Shown here: piece by piece, positions 8,023-17,064 of the stretch
Numbering within the stretch: the stretch's first letter is position 1
Layout of the letters: each line of letters starts with the position of its first letter
Origin: M30B19 sp041741535
GTDB taxonomy: Bacteria > Planctomycetota > Planctomycetia > Pirellulales > Pirellulaceae
Length of the DNA stretch: 64,000 bases
Reading direction: 5' to 3'
Assembly (NCBI GenBank): GCA_041741535.1
Contig: JBGSJV010000067.1
Span: forward strand, 1 to 64,000
Program-made: the position numbers and the translations under genes
The notes under the pieces: generated by a model
The model's database searches: none
What the model was told of the DNA's origin: nothing
What the model saw: only the letters and a program-made list of their open reading frames with translations

Positions 8023-9177
8023 TCACACACGATCCGCCAGAGGTACAAACGTCTGTTGGTCGGGTCCGATGTAGTCGGCGGCAGGTCGAATCAAGCGATT
8101 GTTGGCTCGTTGTTCCAAAACGTGGGCCGCCCAGCCTGTGATTCGCGAACAAACAAAAATGGGCGTGAACATGGGCGTGGGTATTCCCATGCAGTGGTAG
8201 GCCGTTGCGCTGTAGAAGTCCAGGTTGGGAAATAGCTTCTTTTCCCGCCACATGACTGCTTCGATGCGTTCGGAGACGGGATAGAGCACGTGGTCGCCGG
8301 CTTCACCCGACAACTTCTTGGCCCAGAGTTTGATCACCTCGTTGCGTGGATCAGAATCCCGATACACGCGATGGCCAAAGCCCATGATCAGTTCTTTGTC
8401 TTGCAGGGCTTGCATGATCCCAGTTTCCGCCTCTTCCGGGGTCGCGAAGCGTTCGATCAACTCCATAGCTGCTTCGTTCGCGCCGCCGTGCAACGGGCCA
8501 CGCAACGTTCCGATCGCCGCCGTAATGGCGGAGTGCATATCCGATAGGGTGGCCGTGCAGACCCGAGCGGCAAACGTCGAGGCATTGAACTCGTGTTCGG
8601 CATACAAGGTGAGCGAGGCGTCCATCGCGCGTTCGTGCGTACGACTGGGTTGACGCCCGTGCAGCAATTCAAGGAAGTAGCCAGCCAAGCTGCGTTGTTG
8701 ACCGCTCAGGGCGATTTCTCGACCGTCCTGATGAAAGCGGTGCCAATACAAGAGCATCGAAGGAAAGCAAGCCAGCAACCGCGTGGCCACAGCTTTGCCT
8801 TGCGCGGGTGTCGGCCGTTGGGGTTCGGGTTCCAGACATCCAAGGAGGGAACAACCGGTCCGCAGCACGTCCATCGGATGGGTGTTTGCGGGAATGCTTC
8901 TCAAAGTCGCTTTGAGTGCGGGGGGTAGGTCTCGTTGAGCAACCAATTGGTCGGTGAAGGCTGCCAACTGAGCGGCATTGGGGAGTTGGCCTTCCAACAA
9001 CAAGTACGCGACTTCCTCAAAGGTTGCTTGTTCAGCCAGGTCAAAGATCGAGTACCCGCGATAGTTGAGCCCGGCTCCTTCTTTGCCAACCGTCGCGATG
9101 GCCGTCTCACCGGCGGTCACTCCGGCCAAACCACCGGTCTTCTTTTTGGGATCGCTGTTTTTCTTGGGATCGCTCAT
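8023..9177 (-). CDS. prpC: Citrate synthase family, 2-methylcitrate synthase
   Basis: 384 residues from ATG 9177, which overlaps the prpB stop (ATGA), so the two are translationally coupled. Catalytic residues of citrate synthases are visible: His195 in EHEFNAST, His230 in GPLHGGANE and His269 in GFGHRVY, with the Asp of NLDFYSA near residue 325. The length is typical of the short bacterial methylcitrate synthases. Between prpB and prpD the best assignment is condensation of propionyl-CoA with oxaloacetate. A standard citrate synthase activity cannot be excluded from sequence alone. Confidence 0.88.
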   Translation of the reverse strand: MSDPKKNSDPKKKTGGLAGVTAGETAIATVGKEGAGLNYRGYSIFDLAEQATFEEVAYLLLEGQLPNAAQLAAFTDQLVAQRDLPPALKATLRSIPANTHPMDVLRTGCSLLGCLEPEPQRPTPAQGKAVATRLLACFPSMLLYWHRFHQDGREIALSGQQRSLAGYFLELLHGRQPSRTHERAMDASLTLYAEHEFNASTFAARVCTATLSDMHSAITAAIGTLRGPLHGGANEAAMELIERFATPEEAETGIMQALQDKELIMGFGHRVYRDSDPRNEVIKLWAKKLSGEAGDHVLYPVSERIEAVMWREKKLFPNLDFYSATAYHCMGIPTPMFTPIFVCSRITGWAAHVLEQRANNRLIRPAADYIGPDQQTFVPLADRV

Positions 9178-10076
9178 TGGTTCTCCTTGGCGAACAGTTG
9201 GTCTAGTTTTTGTTCGAACGCGTGGTAGCCCAAGTGTTGATAAAGTTGCTCGCGAGTTTGCATTTGATCGAGCAATGTTTTTTGGGTGCTTTGATGTCGA
9301 ATGGTCCCAAAGACATTTGCGGCAGCCTGATTCATCGCTCGAAAGGCCGATAACGGATAAAGTGCCAGTCGAATTCCTGCGGATCGCAATTCGTCGACGG
9401 TCCAGAGCGGGGTTTTGCCAAATTCGGTGATATTCGCGAGCACGGGCGCCGGGACTTCTCGCGCAAACCGAGCGGCTTGTTCCAGCGTTTGTAGGGCCTC
9501 GGCAAAAATCATGTCCGCGCCCGTCGCCACGTATTGGCGAGCCCGTTCGATCGCTTCGTCCAGACCCAATTCGGCCAACGCATCCGTGCGCGCCATGATC
9601 ACAAAGTTCGCGTCGGTACGAGCGTCCACGGCGGCTTTGATGCGATCGCACATTTCTGCGGTCGACGCCAGCGATTTATTCGGTCGATGACCGCAACGTT
9701 TGGCGCCTTGTTGATCTTCCAAGTGCATCCCGGCAGCACCGGCGCGGATGAACTGTTGGACCGTGCGGCCAATCGTGAAGGCGTGTCCCCAACCCGTGTC
9801 GGCATCGACCAACAACGGCACTTGCGTGACGGAGGTAATTCGCCGGATTTCTTCCGCGACCTCCGTGGCCGAGGTCATACCCAGATCCGGTAACCCAAAA
9901 CATGCGTTCGCGACTCCGGCGCCGGATAAATAGATCGCGCGATATCCGGCCTGCGACGCCATCATCGCGCAATACGCGTTGATCGTGCCGACGACTTGCA
10001 ATGGTTGCTCTTCCGCGACCGCTAGACGGAAACGGGCTCCCGCGCTGTTAAGTTCCGTACCCAGTTCGCTGGCCAT
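9174..10076 (-). CDS. prpB: Methylisocitrate lyase
   Basis: 300 residues from ATG 10076. The isocitrate lyase/PEP mutase family motif KRCGH is at residues 126-130, with catalytic Cys128; Asp and Glu metal ligands are in DADTGWG (91-97) and HLEDQ (118-122). Length fits PrpB rather than the longer AceA. It splits 2-methylisocitrate to pyruvate and succinate. It is the second gene of the run: the DUF5658-like gene ends 8 bases upstream and prpC overlaps downstream. A TAGGA sequence about 9 bases before the ATG can serve as ribosome-binding site. Confidence 0.9.
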   Translation of the reverse strand: MASELGTELNSAGARFRLAVAEEQPLQVVGTINAYCAMMASQAGYRAIYLSGAGVANACFGLPDLGMTSATEVAEEIRRITSVTQVPLLVDADTGWGHAFTIGRTVQQFIRAGAAGMHLEDQQGAKRCGHRPNKSLASTAEMCDRIKAAVDARTDANFVIMARTDALAELGLDEAIERARQYVATGADMIFAEALQTLEQAARFAREVPAPVLANITEFGKTPLWTVDELRSAGIRLALYPLSAFRAMNQAAANVFGTIRHQSTQKTLLDQMQTREQLYQHLGYHAFEQKLDQLFAKENQ

Positions 10077-10084
10077 GACGAGTC

Positions 10085-10498
10085 CTACATAAAATGTTTC
10101 ACGAACAGTGCGGAACTGTACACGACGACGGCCCCGACAATCAAGATCCCGATTCGCATTAGCCACCGGGCCTTGTCCAGATTCTTCCACGCGACCAGTT
10201 GCGTCACGACACAGACAAATGCCACAACGCCCATTTTGTAGTAGATCATCACGGCAAAGCCGTAATTCTGCAAAAAGTAATTGGCGACGGGATTGGATTC
10301 GATGGCGCCACTCCGAATCAAAATATAAGTTACGAACACATCCAGGCAGTTGGCGAAGATGAACCAAGTCGTTTCGTTTTGAAGTGGCAGCTCGCCCGAC
10401 AAGAACCGGGCTAAGCCGTTGTGCGAATGTTCATTGTGCACATGTGGACTGTGCGAGTGGTCACTGTGCACGTGATTGCGGTCCAAGTCGTTCGCCAT
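10085..10498 (-). CDS. DUF5658-like His-rich membrane protein
   Basis: 137 residues. The N-terminus is His-rich (H-x-H-x patterns over residues 9-27), followed by three hydrophobic segments (about 45-62, 82-103 and 115-133). The stretch CLDVFVTYILIRSG...ESNP resembles the DUF5658 family of small membrane proteins. It ends 8 bases before prpB, so it is probably the first gene of the prp operon. A metal-binding or sensory role for the His-rich tail is possible but unproven. No transporter signature is recognised. Confidence 0.6.
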   Translation of the reverse strand: MANDLDRNHVHSDHSHSPHVHNEHSHNGLARFLSGELPLQNETTWFIFANCLDVFVTYILIRSGAIESNPVANYFLQNYGFAVMIYYKMGVVAFVCVVTQLVAWKNLDKARWLMRIGILIVGAVVVYSSALFVKHFM

Positions 10499-10674
10499 GG
10501 TCGGTTCCTGAATCGTTCGCCGCGGGTGCCTGGACCAAAGAAGCTACCGAAGCTACAGTCCTAGACGGATTCGTCGTCGACCGGGCATAATACCATCTTT
10601 CCCGAGCAAGCGGGTCGCGGGAGCCTTGCCTTGGCCGCTCCAAGTACCTATCGACAACACGCTGGAAGTCCGGT

Positions 10675-12432
10675 TTGAACCTAGAACAATTCCGCCAAGC
10701 TCTGGAAGCCTGGTGGCGAACACCGCCGCAGTTTGTTGGAGCCGACAGCCCGGCACGATTTGCGGACGCCGACAGCCCGGCACGATTTGCGGACGCCGAC
10801 AGCTCGGCACGATTTGCGGACGCCGATATTCCGGCACGATTTGCGGGTGCCGATATTCCGGCATTGCGTCTGATCGAACCGGTGATGGCTCAGCTTCCAC
10901 CGCTCGACGTCGCCGTTGCGATTTTGGATTTACTTGAGCCATCGACGTCGAACCACGGCGTCGATTTCGGGAATTCGAGGGATGCGACGGCGTGGGGACC
11001 CGATGATCCGGCGGATGCCGTAGGTGATTGGAACATACGCAAGCGGGCGAGTCTCTTGTCGGCTTGGGTCCGGTCGGCGATTGGCCATGGGTCCCGTTTT
11101 TCGGCCGTGCCTGACGCGGAATTGGCAAAGGTCTTGAATCGCGTGGAGGCCGTTTACTGCCGACTGGCCGCTGATGACCGCGAGCGTTGCCAATGGCTGG
11201 CCTGGTTGGCGTGGGGAAACGAGACTTGTGCCCGTGTTTGGTGTCAATTACTGACGCAAGACCCACCGCGGCATGAAGCAGGAATTCGCGAAGTTTTTGA
11301 GCCCTTGATTCGGCGACCTGATCCACCCGTTTCGGTCCTGTTTCCCGGTTTGTTGGAGGCGATCTCCGAACTTGGGCTGGCGACAGCAATTTTGGATTTG
11401 GCGAACTACATGTACCGGCAGAAGCAGACGCGGCCCCACCCGGCTAGTTCACGGTTGGTACCGTTATCGCAATTGTTGGCGAATGTCACCCAACAATTGT
11501 TGCGAATCGAAGCCGCTCCGTTGGCCGCCGGAATACCACCGGAGCAATTGAGTCGCGTGATCAACGACTCAGTGGGACTCGTTAGCGCGTTGTGCGACTT
11601 CTTGGCGTTGCAGGGCGATGTGTCGGTGGTCGGGAAGTTGTATCCCTGTTTGGAGCTTCGCCATCGACGAGTCCAGGTAGAAGCCGCGTATGCATTGGCG
11701 ACTCTAGGAGAGGAAGCGGGGAAGGAGCGTTTGGTTGGATTGGCGGACGAGCCATTGGTGCGCCGTCGCGTGTTGGCTTATTGCGAGCCGCTCGGACTGT
11801 TGCCGAAAGTACCGGCTGAATTCCAAACCAAAGCTGCCTTGGCCGAAAGTGAACTGGTTCTAAGTTTGGCCCATCCGCAAAACATGGGCTTGGCTCCCCA
11901 TTCCACCAAGTTACTGGACCAGCGTACGCAATGCTGGCCGGGATACGAACATCCGGTCGAATGTTACCTGTTCGAGTTTGTGTATCCCTTTACCGATCAA
12001 CCGTACCGAAACGTTGGCATCGTCGGCCCGGTGACGCATAGTTTTTCCGCGGTCCTCTGCGAGTTATCCGTCGACGATCTTTACGCAGTTTTCGCCGGAT
12101 GGCATGTTTCCCATCCCGAGATTTACGCCGTTGAGTCGGCTCAGTTCGGTCCGCAACAGGCAGGGACGCTCGCGCGTTTGAAGCGTCGCCTCACGGACCA
12201 TGGGGTGGAGGAAGTGGAGCCCCAAATATTAGGGCACTTTTTCGCGGAGTGGATTTTGGTTGGTCGTGGGCGTCGCGGCGATGAGGTTGGCTGGGTAGTT
12301 GCCGGACCGGACGTTCCACTTTGGTTGCCGGATAATGGGGGGTTCGAGAGCCTCGACGCCGGGTTGGTGTGGTATTTTTGGCTCGGGCGAACCTTGTTGC
12401 AGCAGTTTAATGCCACCGGCGAGCCCGCCTGA
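10675..12432 (+). CDS. HEAT-repeat-like protein with N-terminal 9-residue tandem repeat
   Basis: 585 residues from TTG 10675; no nearby ATG is in frame and the coding character begins at once. Residues 23-63 consist of a 9-residue repeat (ADSPARFAD type) encoded by the 27-bp DNA repeat at 10741-10863. The middle is alpha-helical with HEAT-like units (e.g. VQVEAAYALATLGEEAG near 340-356). The C-terminal ~200 residues are a different, unrecognised domain rich in Trp and Gly. No enzyme motif or signal peptide seen. HEAT proteins usually act as scaffolds. Start and function uncertain. Confidence 0.55.
   Translation: MNLEQFRQALEAWWRTPPQFVGADSPARFADADSPARFADADSSARFADADIPARFAGADIPALRLIEPVMAQLPPLDVAVAILDLLEPSTSNHGVDFGNSRDATAWGPDDPADAVGDWNIRKRASLLSAWVRSAIGHGSRFSAVPDAELAKVLNRVEAVYCRLAADDRERCQWLAWLAWGNETCARVWCQLLTQDPPRHEAGIREVFEPLIRRPDPPVSVLFPGLLEAISELGLATAILDLANYMYRQKQTRPHPASSRLVPLSQLLANVTQQLLRIEAAPLAAGIPPEQLSRVINDSVGLVSALCDFLALQGDVSVVGKLYPCLELRHRRVQVEAAYALATLGEEAGKERLVGLADEPLVRRRVLAYCEPLGLLPKVPAEFQTKAALAESELVLSLAHPQNMGLAPHSTKLLDQRTQCWPGYEHPVECYLFEFVYPFTDQPYRNVGIVGPVTHSFSAVLCELSVDDLYAVFAGWHVSHPEIYAVESAQFGPQQAGTLARLKRRLTDHGVEEVEPQILGHFFAEWILVGRGRRGDEVGWVVAGPDVPLWLPDNGGFESLDAGLVWYFWLGRTLLQQFNATGEPA
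10741..10863 (+). repeat. 27-bp tandem repeat, 4.5 copies, in frame
   Basis: Copies begin at 10741, 10768, 10795, 10822 and a partial one at 10849. Copies 1 and 2 are identical; copy 3 has one change; copies 4 and 5 share a diverged GATATTCC block. The period is a multiple of three, so copy-number changes alter protein length without a frameshift. Confidence 0.95.
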
Positions 12433-12511
12433 TTTCTGCGGCAAGGCTCCTTCCAACTCAGAGAACGACGGAGTAAACTTGTCGGCGAAAGTCGGGCAAT
12501 TTCGACTAGAT

Positions 12512-12586
12512 GGTGGGTGTAGCTCAGTTGGTTAGAGCGCCAGATTGTGATTCTGGATGTCGGGGGTTCGAGTCCCCTCTCCCACC
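12512..12586 (+). tRNA. tRNA-His (GTG)
   Basis: Full cloverleaf with anticodon GTG flanked by CCAGATT and ATTCTGG, a D-arm beginning TAGCTCAGTTGG, and a T-arm with TTCGAGT. An extra G precedes position 1 and the discriminator is C73, the identity elements of tRNA-His. The acceptor stem has one T-T mismatch (position 6 with 67). The CCA end is not encoded; CTTT follows. Confidence 0.95.
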
Positions 12587-12704
12587 CTTTCACCGGTCGG
12601 TCTGGATTTAGGACCGGTGATGATTTCGCTGGTCAGCCGGCGATGCCCTTCTTCGCCGATCCATCGGCGTTGAGTGATAATCCCCTTGGTAAGGAAACGT
12701 GACG

Positions 12705-13721
12705 ATGCCTCTAGTCCCTCTCCGTGTGGTCTTGGATTTTGCTGCTGAAAACGACTTTGGCGTGGCGGCCTTTAACGTAAACAACATGGAGCAAATCCAA
12801 TCCATTATGGAGGCGGCCAAGGAAACCGATTCACCGGTGATTGTTCAGGCCTCGCGCGGTGCACGGTCGTACTCGCAAGACAACTATCTGCGCCACTTGA
12901 TGTTGGCGGCTGCAGAACTCTACCCGGAAATTCCGATCGTCATGCATCAGGATCACGGCAATAGTCCCGCCACTTGCCTCAGCGCGATCGAAAACGGTTT
13001 TACCTCGGTGATGATGGACGGTTCGCTCAAAGAAGATGGGAAGTCGCCGGCCGATTATGCATATAATGTTCGTGTCACCCGAGAAGTGGTGAACTTGGCA
13101 CATGCTCGCGGCGTGAGTGTCGAAGGAGAACTCGGTTGTTTGGGTTCGCTTGAATCAGGCGAAGGCGAAGCGGAAGACGGCCATGGTGCCGAAGGGAAAC
13201 TATCCCACGACCAATTGCTAACCGACCCTGAAGAAGCGGCTCGCTTTGTCGAAGAAACCAATGTCGATGCGTTGGCGGTCGCTATCGGAACAAGCCACGG
13301 GGCTTACAAGTTCACTCGCAAGCCCGACGGCGACGTGTTGGCCATGAGCCGAATTGAAGAAATCCACCGTCGCTTGCCAAACACCCACTTGGTGATGCAC
13401 GGCAGCAGCAGTGTGCCACAGGAGCTGCAAGACATTATCAACAAGTACGGTGGGCAAATTCGCCAGACATACGGTGTGCCGGTTGAAGAAATCCAACGCG
13501 GGATCAAGTCCGGTGTTCGCAAGATCAACGTCGACACGGACAACCGGTTGGCGATCACTGGGGCAATTCGCAAAGTTTTGATGGAAAGCCCTGAGAAGTT
13601 TGACCCTCGCGATTACCTAAAGCCGGCGCGCGATGCTATGAAAAAGGTCTGTGTCCAACGCATGGTCTCGTTTGGACAGGCTGGGTTTGCCTCAAAGATG
13701 CGGCAGTTGGCCTTGGTTTAA
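12705..13721 (+). CDS. fba: Class II fructose-bisphosphate aldolase
   Basis: 338 residues from ATG 12705, chosen over GTG 12699 because the AAGGA ribosome-binding site is then 9 bases upstream and homologs begin MPLVPL. Class II signatures are present: the zinc-binding region MHQDHGN (about residues 83-89), GELG after strand 4, GTSHG near 190, and the C-terminal KINVDTDNR loop (about 267-275). Length matches the subtype also found with Calvin-cycle genes. It cleaves fructose 1,6-bisphosphate in glycolysis and the reverse in gluconeogenesis. It is a single gene ended by a strong terminator. Confidence 0.95.
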   Translation: MPLVPLRVVLDFAAENDFGVAAFNVNNMEQIQSIMEAAKETDSPVIVQASRGARSYSQDNYLRHLMLAAAELYPEIPIVMHQDHGNSPATCLSAIENGFTSVMMDGSLKEDGKSPADYAYNVRVTREVVNLAHARGVSVEGELGCLGSLESGEGEAEDGHGAEGKLSHDQLLTDPEEAARFVEETNVDALAVAIGTSHGAYKFTRKPDGDVLAMSRIEEIHRRLPNTHLVMHGSSSVPQELQDIINKYGGQIRQTYGVPVEEIQRGIKSGVRKINVDTDNRLAITGAIRKVLMESPEKFDPRDYLKPARDAMKKVCVQRMVSFGQAGFASKMRQLALV

Positions 13722-13765
13722 TCGGTTCAACTCGGGGCAGTGAACCTAAACGGGGCGATTTGCAA

Positions 13766-13824
13766 GAGCCACTTCACTCCGGTCGGCAGAGGATTTCCTC
13801 TTGCCGACCGGAGTGGCTCGGTTT
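13766..13824 (+). terminator. Intrinsic terminator of aldolase gene
   Basis: A long stem formed by GAGCCACT...CCGGTCGGCAGAGG (13766-13793) and CCTCTTGCCGACCGGAGTGGCTC (13797-13819), loop ATTT region, followed by GGTTTT. One arm carries a few extra bases. It separates the aldolase from the convergent gene ending at 13824. Confidence 0.85.
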
Positions 13825-14543
13825 TAAGACGCATTGGGGCGGGAAAGTAATGCGTTGCGTTGGGTTCGACGCACCAGGCGTTCCAGTAACGCACTCTGTA
13901 GCGGCTCATCAGGCCGCATCCCGTAATGCTCCAGCAGTTGTTGAAGCGCGCGGTCTATTTTTCCCGCGAGCAACGGATCGTCTAAGGCAATGAAGTAGCC
14001 CAGCAGGCAGCGCGGCGCAAATGACCGGCAAAAGTCTCGCACTTGATCATCTTCCGCGCGGATTGGATGTCGTTCCGCAACCAATACTCCAATTTTAGAG
14101 ACGGAGCCAACCGGGTTGTTCGCGTGCCGGCTGTCTGATTTTGCGGAATGCCGAAGAAGTGAACGAGAGTCCGGTGGCGTGGGCAGCGACAATTGTCCCG
14201 TGAGCGCCAGGCATACGCCGGTCGTCAAGTTGTGTCTGCCATGCGACCGTGTTGACGCTTGTTGGGATTGCCATTGTCGTTCGTGCATTTGATTGACGAT
14301 CGACGGACTCAAGGGTCCTACATGGATTTGGTATGGAACGTTGGCCTGCTCCAACACCGTTTGCAATTGCTCGAAAGTCTGCGGAAAGTGAGCCAAGATC
14401 ATGGTCAACGGAACACGTGCAGGATCTGGTAGCCAACGAATCATTTGTTGATTCAGTTGGCTACGCGACGCCATAAACGTGTCCGGGAACTCTTGGACTT
14501 TGGGTCGAAGAAAGTCCAACCACCGCGGCCAACCTGAGTTCAT
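13824..14543 (-). CDS. SecA-like C-terminal-type protein, degenerate
   Basis: 239 residues. I do not recognise it firmly. Its order of features resembles the second helicase half of SecA: LTMILAHFPQTFEQLQTVLE corresponds to the strand and helix where SecA has its GTxSIE element; VLVAERHPIRAEDDQ matches the place of the TERHES motif; and DDPLL...LGM-like LEHYGMRPDEPLQS matches SecA's EDPLM...GMxxDEPI. ATP-binding motifs of the first half are absent, so it cannot be a full translocase. It follows the pilus operon on the same strand with a 50-base gap. Role unknown; the SecA link is an inference from pattern. Confidence 0.4.
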   Translation of the reverse strand: MNSGWPRWLDFLRPKVQEFPDTFMASRSQLNQQMIRWLPDPARVPLTMILAHFPQTFEQLQTVLEQANVPYQIHVGPLSPSIVNQMHERQWQSQQASTRSHGRHNLTTGVCLALTGQLSLPTPPDSRSLLRHSAKSDSRHANNPVGSVSKIGVLVAERHPIRAEDDQVRDFCRSFAPRCLLGYFIALDDPLLAGKIDRALQQLLEHYGMRPDEPLQSALLERLVRRTQRNALLSRPNAS

Positions 14544-14593
14544 CGGGGCACCGTTTGCAAACGATCTTGGCTTTCTCGCGCGAGGCAGGTTCC

Positions 14594-16975
14594 TTACTGG
14601 TTGCCGGGCCGACCTGACCGACCAGAGCTGCTACCGCCGCCGGCGCCCGGTGGAGGTCCGTTATTGTTGCCGCCACCGAAGCCGCTGCGCCCGGACCGAC
14701 CACTACTACCACCGCCGCCAGCACCCGGTGGAGGACCGCTTCCGCCGCCGCCACCTGGCAAGCCACTGCGTCCACTGCGTCCACCCGCGCCGCTGCGACC
14801 ACGGCCGGACCCATCTTCATCTTCTTCGGATGCCTTGTCGGCCTCAGCTAATTTATCAACCAAACCATCTTCCCGCAAAACTTCGCCACTTAACCAGGTC
14901 AAATCACGGGCATCACGAACGGCCGACTTGACCATTAGTTGTCCGGAAGAATCCAACAACAGGGCTTCGGTGGGAACTTTGAATTTGGTTTTCGACGCGG
15001 ACGCGTTTTCGATTTCTCGGCCGCCCAAAAAGTCCACCAAGACCATTCCACTGGTCCCCTTGTACCCCGGTGGCTTTCCTGACTCGACTGCGGAACCGTC
15101 GTTGTTCTCCAATTTCTTGTATTCGCGAGTAATGGGATCCAAAACCTTGGTGAGGCTTGAACCACCCAGGACAGATCCTGGATAGACGTTTTCCAACATC
15201 AAAGGAACTTGAATTCCAAACGTGCTATCCCATACGGTGGTCACCAATCGAACGGCTCCTTCGCGTACACTGTAGCTGACCACCTTATTTTCCGCTGGCG
15301 ATTTTGCCATCGACGGAATCGTGGCAGTCGACACAAAGGCTTCACCCAATACCGACTGCACGGTTACCGGTGATGTTGGTTCGCTCCATGGGCTGGGGCG
15401 ACAATTTTTGAGAATCGGCAAAGGGCGTTCCAATTTGGCTTCAAGCGCCAATCGCTCACGAACTTCCGGGGCCAAATGATCAAGCTTGACCTTCGATTGA
15501 ATGATCTCCGTTTCCAAATCCTCGTCATCTTCAACTTCGGCTTGTGTTTCGGCATCGGATGCGGTTGCTGACATCACGGTCGCTTTTCGCGACGCGACTG
15601 CCTCGACGTATCCTTCCATCTTGATCGGATTGTTCGGATCGTAGAGCCAATAACGGACTCGATACTCGTACTGATTACCGGGCTCGACGGTTGGGTCACT
15701 AAAGCGAACCAACTTGTAATCGACCAAATCCAGCGGTTCTTCAATCTCCACGCTCGACACGCCGGACTGACCACCGGTGCCCGACCTACCCGACATACCC
15801 GACATGCCGGACATTCCCGACATGCCACTTGGCGGCCCCGACATTCCAGACCTTCCCGACATGCCCGACATCCCGCTAGGAGGTCCCGACATTCCGCTGG
15901 GCGGCCCAGACATTCCGGACCTACCCGACATGCCACTACGCCCGGACGAACCGGACGAACCCGTCCGCCCGGCGGACGAGTCTGGAGTCGACTCGGCCAG
16001 CAAAGGATCCACCGGCAACTGCATCTCAGGAATCATGGAGTGTCGGGACACACCGTAATAGTCCTGGAGCAACACGGGCGGATAAGGACGAGTCAAAACT
16101 CGATTCATGAATTTGTCATCGAATGGATCCGGAGCACTAACGACGTAGGTTTTTTCTTGTTCACGGATTTTGCTGGTGTAATCGACCCATTCGCCCCCGT
16201 TGACCCGACGTTGAATTTCCATGTACCGGACAACAAATCGATCGTTGGTCGCGTCGTACCCAATGGATTTACGGAAGGCACCGCGGAAATCGGTGTACAA
16301 TTGTTTGAACGGAAACAGGTATTTGACCGTCGCCACATACCGATCAACCGGGGCTGGATTGGCTAATTCTTTCAAGCCTGCTTTGGTCGGGTCGATTCCG
16401 GTCGCGGCCATCACCGCACCCAGATCAACGCCTGGCTCAGCTTTCTTGGCGTTACTGCCATCTTCCATCGTTGGTCCATTGGTACGGCCTGTTCCACCCA
16501 TTACGGGGTCTTCCATGTCCAACGTTGCCAACATCGACAACGGGTGTCGGTCGCTTGCCGTATCGGCAATACTCATCCGAGCAACATGCGTTTCGGGGTT
16601 CGACACAGGCAACAGCGCTGGATCAGATCGCAAGGGAGCCGACGCGGAACGTCGAGCCAAGAGATAATCAAAGACATAGTCGGACGCGGCGACTTGCACC
16701 TTGTTCGAGTCCAATTTCTCGACCGTGTTGGCAATGGCCAATCGGTGGGGTCGCAACTCTTCCCACTGACCGTTCTTGATATGGTTCTCGGCGGTTGTCA
16801 CCGTGCTTTCCAGCGAAGTTGGCGTGCGGTCTTGCAGATCAGGCTTCAGTCCGACACCTAAATAGGCAAAGGTGCCCAACAGGCCAGCCGCCACGGCCAA
16901 CCCAACCTTTTCGCCGTGGCGAACAAAAAAGGCCTTGGCCTTGTTTTCATTCAATTCCATCTCGAACTTATTCAC
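14594..16975 (-). CDS. Membrane-anchored protein of pilus locus with Gly/Ser/Met-rich repeats
   Basis: 793 residues if GTG 16975 is used; a GGAG ribosome-binding site lies about 7 bases upstream, which favours it over TTG 16981. One N-terminal membrane helix (about residues 24-42) puts the rest outside the cytoplasm. A GMSG/GPPSG low-complexity block lies near residues 335-400, a DLETEI acidic stretch follows, and the C-terminus is a Gly/Arg/Ser/Pro-rich tail of about 60 residues. It is third in the operon after the PilM-PilN fusion and the PilO-like protein. It could be a structural part of the pilus or secretion assembly platform. No known family assigned. Confidence 0.65.
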   Translation of the reverse strand: MNKFEMELNENKAKAFFVRHGEKVGLAVAAGLLGTFAYLGVGLKPDLQDRTPTSLESTVTTAENHIKNGQWEELRPHRLAIANTVEKLDSNKVQVAASDYVFDYLLARRSASAPLRSDPALLPVSNPETHVARMSIADTASDRHPLSMLATLDMEDPVMGGTGRTNGPTMEDGSNAKKAEPGVDLGAVMAATGIDPTKAGLKELANPAPVDRYVATVKYLFPFKQLYTDFRGAFRKSIGYDATNDRFVVRYMEIQRRVNGGEWVDYTSKIREQEKTYVVSAPDPFDDKFMNRVLTRPYPPVLLQDYYGVSRHSMIPEMQLPVDPLLAESTPDSSAGRTGSSGSSGRSGMSGRSGMSGPPSGMSGPPSGMSGMSGRSGMSGPPSGMSGMSGMSGMSGRSGTGGQSGVSSVEIEEPLDLVDYKLVRFSDPTVEPGNQYEYRVRYWLYDPNNPIKMEGYVEAVASRKATVMSATASDAETQAEVEDDEDLETEIIQSKVKLDHLAPEVRERLALEAKLERPLPILKNCRPSPWSEPTSPVTVQSVLGEAFVSTATIPSMAKSPAENKVVSYSVREGAVRLVTTVWDSTFGIQVPLMLENVYPGSVLGGSSLTKVLDPITREYKKLENNDGSAVESGKPPGYKGTSGMVLVDFLGGREIENASASKTKFKVPTEALLLDSSGQLMVKSAVRDARDLTWLSGEVLREDGLVDKLAEADKASEEDEDGSGRGRSGAGGRSGRSGLPGGGGGSGPPPGAGGGGSSGRSGRSGFGGGNNNGPPPGAGGGSSSGRSGRPGNQ
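15777..15960 (-). repeat. Low-complexity Met-Ser-Gly coding repeat
   Basis: DNA made of near-repeats of GACATGCCG / GACATTCC(G/C) units with GGCGGCCC inserts, encoding GMSG, GRSG and GPPSG blocks inside the pilus-locus protein. The period is a multiple of three throughout. Confidence 0.85.
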
Positions 16976-17064
16976 GGTCAAACTCCTACGATAGGTTGCT
17001 GGTTCGGGCCAGTGTCATTGCCAGTGTCTGTAACGGTGTTGGACGATCTCAAGCGGTACTCGAA

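Noticed and set aside
9178..9651. Upstream extension of prpC
   Set aside because: It overlaps prpB throughout; the ATG at 9177 overlapping the prpB stop is a better start.
10553..11389. Minus-strand frame with apparent repeats
   Set aside because: The repeats are the complement of the 27-bp tandem repeat in the HEAT-like gene; no start signal and low coding character.
15777..15960. Possible CRISPR-like array
   Set aside because: Short units without spacers, in frame with the GMSG protein; no constant repeat-spacer pattern.
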